A DNA stretch of 28,271 nt, from positions 1 to 28,271 of IMG/VR virus record IMGVR_UViG_3300013089_000003; one strand, written 5' to 3'. The notes below the pieces were generated by a model. The model saw only the letters and a program-made list of their open reading frames with translations, was not told the origin of the DNA and ran no database searches. The DNA is from a virus. The position numbers and the translations under genes are program-made. Each line of letters starts with the position of its first letter. Within the stretch, counting starts at the first letter, position 1. This document shows, one piece after another, positions 14,408 through 22,811 of this stretch.

Positions 14408-17400
14408 GTGGACCCCGAACGCATAGACTATGAACTGAATCGCTTCCTGAATGGGGTGTATCGGGACTCCGAGCAGGAAGCGCTTCGCCTGGCCGACAAT
14501 GGGGATGCATGGAAGCAACAGCACGCGGTCCGCCTCTTCCTGACCAGCCGCTACGGTCGGGAAATCTCCGAGGATGAGTACGAACCCTTCCGCAATGCGT
14601 TCTTCGGGGAGGACTCTACCGACGCGGACGCCTATGACCACGTGTTCAGCTTCTATTCGGATGCGCGGCCGGGGGCGCTGAGGGAGGCGGACAAGATCCC
14701 GGATGCTGCGCCACGCACGGCGCGGAGCACGACGTTCAATGGGAAGGGCAGTGTGGCGGCTCGGGCGCTTACTGGCGGGCTGGGGTGGCCCATCCTGGAC
14801 CTGGTGGGCGCCACCGATGCGATTGACAGGGGGCTGGCGCGGCAGATTGGCAAGGTGGGGCCTGAGGACATTCAGGGCATGCGGGAATTCTCCGCCAAGC
14901 TCGGGGCCCCCGTTGCGCAGATATCTCTTGAGGCTCCGCGGTGGAGCGACACGCGGCCGGCTGAGCTGGCAAAGCGCATGATGGCCTTTGTGAACCAGTC
15001 GGTCTACAGCATGCCTATCCGCCTCCTCGATCACGCCAAGATGATGCGTAGCTCCGAAGCGCTGGCGAACGTGTTCGTTGAGGATCTCAAGCAATTCAAC
15101 ATCGGTCCGGAAACACAGGCGTCCCTGGAGGAGAGTTCCGGGAGCTTCGTGCGGAACCTCTCCAATCCGGACTGGTGGGCCGTGAACGGTGGCCAGGCGT
15201 TGGGCAACGCGGCGGTGTTCGGGCTTGGCGCAACGCTCGGATTCGCGGCCACGGGGGGACTGGCGCAGCGTGAGGGACTTCGCCATATGGTCGTGGGGGC
15301 CCTCCAGGGAGCTGGGGAGAGCGAGTTCGAGGCCGGTGTCTTCACCATGGACGTGGTGCGCCACAAGAAAGAGATTGCGCAACGCCTGTCCTGGTTCGAG
15401 AAATCGCTCGCGAACCGTACCGAAGAGCAGCGCCTGGCAGCCTACGGGTCCGGCGCCTACACGGCGCTCAACGCCTACCGTGATGAGATGCGGCGGCTGA
15501 ATGACCCGTTCTTGGCCGGGCAGTACGCATCGGGTGTGTTCTATCGGAACTTGGCCCTGAACAGTGTGCTTGGGGCCATGTCCATGGGGACCGGTGGTGC
15601 GGCGGCAAAACGCTTTCTGGCCGGGAAGTTTGGCGCGGTAGCGACAGCGCTGGGGCTCAGTGCGGTCTCCGCAACCGGGGAAATAGAACAGGAGCTATTC
15701 CAGAATGAATTCAGCGGTCAGGCAATGGCTGCCTACGTGGCGGACACGGCCGTGGCGTGCAACTGGATTCCCGGGAAAACCCTGATGGCTCTGGTTGGCG
15801 ACGATAAGGAAGCCCGAGACACGGTGATGGCGACCATGCTCACGTGCACCAAGAGCACGGTGGTAAGCACCGCGCACCAGTGGGCGGAGTGCCGGACGTT
15901 GGCCGACCAGGAAACGTTTGTGCGCGAGAAGCGCAGAGCGCTCGGAGCACTGGCCGCTCAAGGCGACCGCCACGCCGCGGCAATGCTGAGCGCGCTTGGT
16001 CCAGAGCGCACGGGTATGCAGGCGCTCCGTGAATTCGATGGGAAGGTGAGAGGGCTTGTCAGCAAGGTGATCAGTCGCACGCATCGGGCCATGGAGTCCG
16101 CCACGCCTGAGGAAGCCGCCAGAATGGACCCGGATGCGTTCGTTGCTGAGGAGGTGTTTGCCGAAGCCGATGAGGCGATGGGCCAGGCCCAGGAAGACCT
16201 GGAGGCGCTCCGGGATGCTGAGGGCAGGCCCGAGGATGCGGAGTCCGCGGAGGTGCAGGACACGCAACAATCCTCCCCAGATGTTGCGGAAACCGCAACG
16301 GACGAAGAGACGCCGCCGGCGGAGTCCGCAACTCCGGTACGTCCTCCCACACCGGAAGCGGCGCCGGCGGCGGAGTCTGCAGGGGTTGATCCGCGGATCG
16401 CGTCGGCGCAACGGCTGGCTGAGGTGCTGGCAGAGAAAAACCCCGATGCGGCAGCGGTCCGCGTGATCTTGGACGCGGAGGTCCCGGCATTGGTCCGGGA
16501 GCGGAATCAATCAGGGAGGGTGATCCAGGGGTACAGGGATGGCGCTACGGGCGAACTGGTAGTGGTCGCCGACAATGTTCCGGATGGGGACCTCCCCGGG
16601 TACATCCTCTACGTCTGGGCCCACGAGCACGGCCACGAGGGGTTGGACATCATCTTTGCCGGGGACTCGGTGAAGCGCGATGCGTTCCTGTTGGCCATTC
16701 AACGGTCTCTGGACCCGCAGGAGCTGGCGACGTTCTACAGCAAGACCGGGATGAGTCCGCAAGAAATCGCCGCAATGCCGGAGAAGGCCGACGCGATTGC
16801 GGTGGGGGAGTATCTGGCGGACTTGGCTGGGAAGGTGGGGCGGGATGGTGCGAAAGCTCTCAACCCCAAGCAAGCTGGGATCTGGGAGCGGGTGCTCGAT
16901 GAGGTCCGGGCGTGGGTCCGGTCGTTGGCGCGTCGGCTTGGGTATGCCCCGCGGCTGACGGCGGCTGACATCGAGGGGGTTGCGGTGGCAATGTCAGGGG
17001 CGGCCGGGGTGCGCACCACGGATGTGGGCCGGGCGGCCATGGAGAGCACGGTCCCCGAGGGTGCTCCGGCGGCGGCCGCGGACGAAGCGAAAGGGACGGA
17101 GGCTCCGGACCCGGACTGGATTGCGAAGGCGCAGGCCGAACGCAAGGCGATGAGGGAGGCGCAGGAACAACACCCGCGCATGGTCGATGAAAAGGATGTG
17201 CGCAAGGAGTTGGCGCGTGACGAGATAGTGAAGCTGTACCTCGGACCCGAGGAGCGGCGGGAACTGAAGAATGCCGGCGTAACCTGGGTGCCATACTGGT
17301 TCACGACGGACCGCACGCGCGGTATGAGCTTCGACCAAGCGGCGCAATACCTCCATGACAATTACCCGGAGTTCCACATATCCGAGACCGCCGGTCCGGC

Positions 17401-20400
17401 GGAAGTGGCGCTGTTCTTCCAGGGGAAGGTAACGCAGCGGGTACAGGCGGAGGCGCCCATGCCGCTCACGGCCTTGGAGCTCAACCCGGGCGACTCAATA
17501 GAGCATGCCGACGGGCGCGTGGAGATTGTGATTGGCAAGCCAGCGGAGGGCGGAGCAACCACGGTCGATAGCGAATGGGTACGCGACTATGGCATGGACG
17601 ATACCATTACCGGACAGGTAGGCCGGGCGTCGCCCGAGGAATTGCAGGCGGCACAGGAGAGGGCGGCGGAACTGCCCATCGAGGAGCCCGCTGAAGAGCG
17701 CTGGGCGTCGGATGATACCTCGTTCAGTCTGGGCGGGTATGACCAGGCTGAGAGCGCGGCGTGGAAAGAGCAGCTCGGGAATGTCGCCAAGGGCGGGCCG
17801 AAGAGTCGCGAGGTGCTGCGCTTCGGCAAGACTCCGGCGCTGTTGCTGATGTCCGGTGCCGATCCCTTGCCTATGGTCATGCGCCCTGGACTAGTGCGCA
17901 AGGCAACTTCCGGCAAGGTGCACAATGTACCGATGGCAGTCATCGAGGATCTGCACCGGTACATGGCGGATCCGATGCTGATCACCGATTCTCTCAGCAC
18001 GGAGAACGCGTTGATGGTGGTATTCGACGTGACTGTGGGCACGGCCCCGGTGATGGCCGCGGTACACCTCAACAGCAAGGAGGATCAACACGAGGTCAAT
18101 CGGATAGCCAGTGTCTACGAACGTCGGTCGGTCGATGCTTTGATCGACGCGGTAAGGGATGGACACGCGCACTACGTCAACCTGGAAAAGTTTCGCGCCT
18201 GGGTCCGATCAGCCGGGCTACAATTGCCCGGGGAAGGACTCAGGCGCGACAAGAGAAAGATACTGCACGAAACGGACTTCGGCAAGCCGGTCAGCTTCAG
18301 CGTGGGGGGTCCGGAGCAACTGAGCCTGTTCGCGGATGCGGTCAGCGAGAAGGCGGTACGGCAGAAGGCTCGGAGCATTCTCGATGCGAAGGAATCCTAC
18401 AAGAGTCCCAAGGGCCGGGCTGAGGTGGCCTGGAACCACGTGCGCAATACCGCGGCCAAGGTGCTGAAGGATCTCGACGGGGGAGGCAAGGACTATGGCG
18501 GCGGGATGATGGCGATCCAGGCCGCGGAGACCGTTGCGGCCAAGGAGATCGTGCGCCAGCGTCTGGAGGATGCCCCGAAGCAGGGCGCGGAACAACTGGA
18601 TCTCTTCCGCAGCGATCCGCACGAACGGGGGATGCTCTTCAGCCTCGGCGAGGAGGCGCTTGAGCCCTTGTTCCGCGATGCGGTGGAGGCGCTCCAGGGA
18701 CTGGAAGAGACCCCGGCGCCGGAACGGACAACACGCAGGTTCAAGACCCGTGAGGAAAGCCAGAGGGAAGCTCAGCGCAAGAAACCGATACGCGATCTGG
18801 CTGCGAAGATGCTGCGCGGTGCGTCCGTGCGCGACGCGCTGGTAGCGAATGCACAGCGGTTCTATGAGCTGATTGACCGGGGACCGCGGGATACGCTGGT
18901 GTACGAGCATGAGGGCCAGCCGCATGCCTACCCGAGGCGGCAGACCCTGGCGGAGTACGGGCGCGAGATCGAGCACGAAACCGGGATGGTCGGGGAGGCG
19001 GATGTCCTCCGGGCCCTGGAAGCGATCGACCACTATGACGCCGGCGGAACGCTGGGAAGCATGGAGGCGTTTGCGGCGGGAGAGGATATCAGGAAGGGCA
19101 CGGCGCTACTGCCGCGGCAAGGTGCAAAGTCCGCGGGGGATGAGGGGCGCGCGATCGAGTTCAGCCTGGGGGATGCGCCGAAGCTGGGTAGCCGGGAGAT
19201 GAGTTTGGCGCTGGCGACAGCTGCACGCTACACGCGGGGCCAGAAGGTCAGTGAACGGGTGGTGGCCGGGAGATTGGCGGAGTTGGGGTTGCGGCGGGAT
19301 CAGGCTGGGGCGGTGATGGCCGAGGCTCGCCGAATGGCCGCGAAGCTGGAAAGCGAGCGGATGGCGCCGGCGCGGGATGAGGAGCTGTTGCGGGCGCTGG
19401 CTACCCCGGTGCTGCGGGAACGGTTCACCGCGGATGTGGCGACGGCGGCAAAGACGGGCATGGAGCAAGAGGCGCGCTTCAATCGGGTGTTCCGCTCGAT
19501 CGAGATCTGGAATACCCGGCGCGCTGAACAGATGGCTGCCAAGCGTCGGGGGCTGACGGATGCGGAGCTCGCACGCGGTGGGATGGAGAATCTGCCCTCC
19601 CGCCTGAAGGCGGCGATTGACGAGTATGAGCCGCCGGCCAAGGCGGTGGATGACGAGGAGCCTCCCGTCGAGGTGCCCGCGGATTTCGTGGAGACCGAGG
19701 AGGAAAGCCGGGGTAAGGAAGGCCCGCCAGGGGTCGGGGATGCCTTCGACGCAGCCAGGCGTGACGCGGAGGACCTGGCGGCGGAGGCTAAGGCGCTGAT
19801 GCCTCTGCCGGCGGAGTTGCCTACCGACCCGGTTGACATCGCCGACCTGAAACAGGTGATCGTTGGCCAGGCGGTGCGCAAGCTGACCGACGAAGGGTAC
19901 GTGATTGACAAGAACGCAGACCGCGATCCGGTGCTGCGGCGTGAGGTGGGAGCAACCTGGGCGCGGCTGCTGCGAAAGGCGGCCTGGGAACACGTGCCGG
20001 CCGGGGGCCGGAAAGAGTGGCTTAGAGAAGCGTGCCGGGAATTGGAGCTTGCCCCTGGAACGATCCCCGCAATCAACAAGCGGGTGAGTCACCTTGCCTG
20101 GGCGCTGAATCGGTACGCGACGAAGGCCGACGCCGCGCGCTTCGCCAAAGAGATCGAGCGGCTGCGCAAGCTCAAGGTACTGAAGGGGAGGACCTCCACG
20201 CGCGAGGAGCTGATTCAGCGGGATTTCGAGCCCCGCATGAAGGCCTGGCTTCGGCTGGTGTTCGATATCTATGGGGTGTCGGAACAGTCTGCTGACGAGA
20301 TGTCAGAGAGCCTTCAGAACCTCCAGGAACAGGTAGTTCTCGGTAACGTGAGTGAGGACCAGGCACGCACTACGCTCGCGCGCATGATCGAGAGCATCGG

Positions 20401-22561
20401 TAAGGAGCCGACCTGGGCCTCCCAGCCGGTGGCCCACATCATCGACGATGCCCTGCGGGCGTTGAACCTCTACGGGGCGGTGGTGCACCGAAGCCCGGCG
20501 GAGATAGCCGGGGCAATCGTAACGCTGCGCCAGGACTACAAGGAGGGGCTGTGGAAGATCACCGAGGCGCGCAACAAACGCGAGGAGGTGTGGGGCCCCC
20601 GGCGCGAGGCGATCCAGGAGGCGCTACGGGCGTTGCCGGAAGCGGACCGCGAGACGCTATCGGGCAAGATCGGGGAGTTTCTCCAAGGGAACTACGATTT
20701 CTACAACGGCATGATGGACATGATCCGCCATGCCAAGGGAGAGGTCTACGCAAAAGCGGCCGCCGCGATCAAGGAGATTTCCCTTGAGATCAACGAAGCG
20801 AACAGTAACAAGGCCCGCCTCGTTGAACCGGGTATCACGGAACTTCAGGCGGCGGTAGGCCGGATCTACAAGACCGAGGACGTTGAGCGCACGTTGCGGG
20901 AGTTGATGGAAACCAAGCGCGAGTACCGACGCTTCAGCCGGCGCGCCGAGCGCCACGGGGATCTGAGCCGCGCCAACCTGCTGATGATCCTGGCGGCCAC
21001 CGACCAGGAGGACTACAAGGAGAACCTCGCGGGAAAGGGGCGCGATGACGAGTACCTGGCCGAGCTGCGTTCCGTGCTCTCCCCTGCTGACCTTGAGTTC
21101 CTGGATTGGTTGCGGGGGGCCTACAAAGAGAACCGCCAGGCGATGAGCGAGTTCAGCGAACGCACGCTCGGAGTGCCGGTGCTGGAAGAAGACGCGCTGT
21201 ACCACCCGTTCGTTGCCGACCGCGAGCGAATGCCTTTGGCGGAGATGCACTTCATTCCCCGGCCCGTCCCCCCGGAGATGTCTAGCAGGCGCAAGCATTC
21301 GTGGGACATTGACGAACGGGCCGACGTGGTGAGCACCTTCTTCCGCTACAACGAGAACCGGGCGCAGTTCATGGCGAACCTGGAGGTCGCCCAGAATCTG
21401 CGCTACGTGTTCGGACACCCGGACATGGCCAGGGTGATGGCGGAATTCGCGGGGGCAGGCAATGCGGCGCGCGTGGCCCGGCATGTCGGGGAGATCATGG
21501 GCGGGAGGGTGATGAGAGTGCCCATGCAGGGAGAGGCCCTGATCAGCATGTTGCGCGGTACCGCGACCTTGGCGGTGATGAGCTGGAACATCGGCTCTGG
21601 CCTGAGGCAGCTTTCCGGAGCGCCTGCGTTCGGGTTCGCGGTGGGTGTGCCGGAGATGGCGCGGGCCATAGGCAGGGAGCTTGCGGACTCGGCGCGCTGG
21701 CTGGCGACCTGGAAGGCGATGCTTGCGGACCCCGCATTCCGCGAATGGGCCAACTACGGTTTCGGTGAACCGGTGCACAACGCTATGGCCAAGGTCTCCA
21801 GAAACCCGTTGATACGATTTGCGCGCTTCGGGATGTTCCCCACGCGCATCGGAATCATGGCCGCGGTGGCCACGGTGGCTCCCGGGATCTACATGGGCAT
21901 ACACGATGCCCGGCAGAGAGAGGGCTATACGGACGCGGAGAGTAAGCGCCTGGCCATGCGGGAAGTGATGTGGCTGATCCACCACACCCAGGGCTCGAGC
22001 CAGGTTGCCACGCTGAACCAGTGGTACCGTGGGCCGGAGATCGGGAAGCTTGGGCTCCAGTTTCTCGGGCCTATGTCTCAGCAATCCGGATGGGTGCAGC
22101 GCGCGTTTCGGGAACTGGCCGCCGGCACGCCTGGAAGCAGACGCCAGGCAGCCAACGCGCTTGCGGTTGGGTTTGTGCTGGTGCCTGTGGTGTACCAGAT
22201 GTTCAAGGTAATCTGGGAGATGGGGAGGGGGGATTGGTTTGATGACCCGGAGGAAGAGGCCAAAGAGGCGGCATGGGAGCTGTTCGCAATGGTGCTGGTT
22301 GGCCCAATGGCCGGAAGTGTGGTCTTCGGGAGCATTCTGGAAGCAACAATCAATTCGCTTGTAATGGGGAAATTTGGGGACGTCGAGCCCCCTGCGATGG
22401 AGAAGGCAGTGGACTGGAGCGAGTCCGCCTTCAAGCTCGCTGGGCATCTGGCTACGCTGAACCTGGAAGAGGCATGGAAGGACGCGGACAGGTTCATGAA
22501 GGGCTTCCCGGTGTACCGCGAACCGCGTCGTGTCATCGAGAACTATCTGGAAGAGGACTGA
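14408..22561 (+). CDS. Giant polyvalent ejection protein (zincin-like, MuF-C-like), 2717 aa
   Basis: This protein occupies the gp16 position but is about twice the length of T7 gp16 (about 1318 residues). Residues 256-285 and 381-435 are Gly/Ala-rich hydrophobic segments. A low-complexity linker with repeated A-E-S-A follows at about 611-660. Residues 663-890 include AHEHGHEGLD, a zincin HExxH motif at 739-743, with E801 a candidate third ligand. Residues about 1106-1290 match the MuF-C pattern (LRFGKTPALLLMSGA, NALMVVFDVTVG). F-S-(L/V)-G occurs at 1106, 1297, 1411 and 1585. QLSLF (1304-1308) and QLDLF (1396-1400) are perfect clamp-binding pentapeptides. Long helical segments span about 1700-2150, and the C-terminus has hydrophobic stretches (about 2375-2418, 2480-2500, 2583-2653). 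No lysozyme or transglycosylase motif is seen. It begins at GTG 14408 after AAGG (14397-14400). Confidence 0.85.
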   Translation: MDPERIDYELNRFLNGVYRDSEQEALRLADNGDAWKQQHAVRLFLTSRYGREISEDEYEPFRNAFFGEDSTDADAYDHVFSFYSDARPGALREADKIPDAAPRTARSTTFNGKGSVAARALTGGLGWPILDLVGATDAIDRGLARQIGKVGPEDIQGMREFSAKLGAPVAQISLEAPRWSDTRPAELAKRMMAFVNQSVYSMPIRLLDHAKMMRSSEALANVFVEDLKQFNIGPETQASLEESSGSFVRNLSNPDWWAVNGGQALGNAAVFGLGATLGFAATGGLAQREGLRHMVVGALQGAGESEFEAGVFTMDVVRHKKEIAQRLSWFEKSLANRTEEQRLAAYGSGAYTALNAYRDEMRRLNDPFLAGQYASGVFYRNLALNSVLGAMSMGTGGAAAKRFLAGKFGAVATALGLSAVSATGEIEQELFQNEFSGQAMAAYVADTAVACNWIPGKTLMALVGDDKEARDTVMATMLTCTKSTVVSTAHQWAECRTLADQETFVREKRRALGALAAQGDRHAAAMLSALGPERTGMQALREFDGKVRGLVSKVISRTHRAMESATPEEAARMDPDAFVAEEVFAEADEAMGQAQEDLEALRDAEGRPEDAESAEVQDTQQSSPDVAETATDEETPPAESATPVRPPTPEAAPAAESAGVDPRIASAQRLAEVLAEKNPDAAAVRVILDAEVPALVRERNQSGRVIQGYRDGATGELVVVADNVPDGDLPGYILYVWAHEHGHEGLDIIFAGDSVKRDAFLLAIQRSLDPQELATFYSKTGMSPQEIAAMPEKADAIAVGEYLADLAGKVGRDGAKALNPKQAGIWERVLDEVRAWVRSLARRLGYAPRLTAADIEGVAVAMSGAAGVRTTDVGRAAMESTVPEGAPAAAADEAKGTEAPDPDWIAKAQAERKAMREAQEQHPRMVDEKDVRKELARDEIVKLYLGPEERRELKNAGVTWVPYWFTTDRTRGMSFDQAAQYLHDNYPEFHISETAGPAEVALFFQGKVTQRVQAEAPMPLTALELNPGDSIEHADGRVEIVIGKPAEGGATTVDSEWVRDYGMDDTITGQVGRASPEELQAAQERAAELPIEEPAEERWASDDTSFSLGGYDQAESAAWKEQLGNVAKGGPKSREVLRFGKTPALLLMSGADPLPMVMRPGLVRKATSGKVHNVPMAVIEDLHRYMADPMLITDSLSTENALMVVFDVTVGTAPVMAAVHLNSKEDQHEVNRIASVYERRSVDALIDAVRDGHAHYVNLEKFRAWVRSAGLQLPGEGLRRDKRKILHETDFGKPVSFSVGGPEQLSLFADAVSEKAVRQKARSILDAKESYKSPKGRAEVAWNHVRNTAAKVLKDLDGGGKDYGGGMMAIQAAETVAAKEIVRQRLEDAPKQGAEQLDLFRSDPHERGMLFSLGEEALEPLFRDAVEALQGLEETPAPERTTRRFKTREESQREAQRKKPIRDLAAKMLRGASVRDALVANAQRFYELIDRGPRDTLVYEHEGQPHAYPRRQTLAEYGREIEHETGMVGEADVLRALEAIDHYDAGGTLGSMEAFAAGEDIRKGTALLPRQGAKSAGDEGRAIEFSLGDAPKLGSREMSLALATAARYTRGQKVSERVVAGRLAELGLRRDQAGAVMAEARRMAAKLESERMAPARDEELLRALATPVLRERFTADVATAAKTGMEQEARFNRVFRSIEIWNTRRAEQMAAKRRGLTDAELARGGMENLPSRLKAAIDEYEPPAKAVDDEEPPVEVPADFVETEEESRGKEGPPGVGDAFDAARRDAEDLAAEAKALMPLPAELPTDPVDIADLKQVIVGQAVRKLTDEGYVIDKNADRDPVLRREVGATWARLLRKAAWEHVPAGGRKEWLREACRELELAPGTIPAINKRVSHLAWALNRYATKADAARFAKEIERLRKLKVLKGRTSTREELIQRDFEPRMKAWLRLVFDIYGVSEQSADEMSESLQNLQEQVVLGNVSEDQARTTLARMIESIGKEPTWASQPVAHIIDDALRALNLYGAVVHRSPAEIAGAIVTLRQDYKEGLWKITEARNKREEVWGPRREAIQEALRALPEADRETLSGKIGEFLQGNYDFYNGMMDMIRHAKGEVYAKAAAAIKEISLEINEANSNKARLVEPGITELQAAVGRIYKTEDVERTLRELMETKREYRRFSRRAERHGDLSRANLLMILAATDQEDYKENLAGKGRDDEYLAELRSVLSPADLEFLDWLRGAYKENRQAMSEFSERTLGVPVLEEDALYHPFVADRERMPLAEMHFIPRPVPPEMSSRRKHSWDIDERADVVSTFFRYNENRAQFMANLEVAQNLRYVFGHPDMARVMAEFAGAGNAARVARHVGEIMGGRVMRVPMQGEALISMLRGTATLAVMSWNIGSGLRQLSGAPAFGFAVGVPEMARAIGRELADSARWLATWKAMLADPAFREWANYGFGEPVHNAMAKVSRNPLIRFARFGMFPTRIGIMAAVATVAPGIYMGIHDARQREGYTDAESKRLAMREVMWLIHHTQGSSQVATLNQWYRGPEIGKLGLQFLGPMSQQSGWVQRAFRELAAGTPGSRRQAANALAVGFVLVPVVYQMFKVIWEMGRGDWFDDPEEEAKEAAWELFAMVLVGPMAGSVVFGSILEATINSLVMGKFGDVEPPAMEKAVDWSESAFKLAGHLATLNLEEAWKDADRFMKGFPVYREPRRVIENYLEED

Positions 22562-22565
22562 GACG

Positions 22566-22802
22566 ATGGCCGAAGAGAATAGCCCGCTGCTGCATATCGT
22601 CGGGGAAGACGACTACGCGATCTACGAAGACGAGACGTACCAATACGTGTGCGAGGCGCATCCGGGCGCGGCGCTGAGCGCATCGAAGTGGCGGATTCGG
22701 CGGATCACGCTGGCCGGGGATCGGGTGGAGTGGTGCGGAGGGACCCGGCTGTATAAATGGGCGGCCACGGACCTGGCGACGGTGCAGGGCCATTTCGCGT
22801 AA
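22566..22802 (+). CDS. Small phage protein before the fibre genes, 78 aa
   Basis: The 78-residue product has a compact beta-rich pattern: YAIYEDETYQYVCEAHPG (residues about 19-36), SASKWRIRRITLAGDRVEW (about 41-59) and a closing ATDLATVQGHF. Small proteins of this shape, with an E-T-Y-x-Y-(V/I) strand, a W-x-I-x-R-I strand and a tail ending in A-T-V, are common just before fibre genes in phages with this architecture. The function is unknown to me. A structural or assembly role is likely from position. ATG 22566 has GAGGA upstream, and an in-frame ATG at 22530 lies within the giant gene. The next gene begins 9 nt after its stop, with AAGGA overlapping this gene's TAA. Confidence 0.6.
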   Translation: MAEENSPLLHIVGEDDYAIYEDETYQYVCEAHPGAALSASKWRIRRITLAGDRVEWCGGTRLYKWAATDLATVQGHFA

Positions 22803-22811
22803 GGACGTGCC

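Noticed and set aside
16238-16380. Three copies of GCGGAGTC(C/T)GC in the linker of the giant gene as a possible DNA-binding repeat
   Set aside because: They encode the repeated A-E-S-A peptide of a low-complexity linker, and the spacing is irregular, so protein-level repetition explains them.
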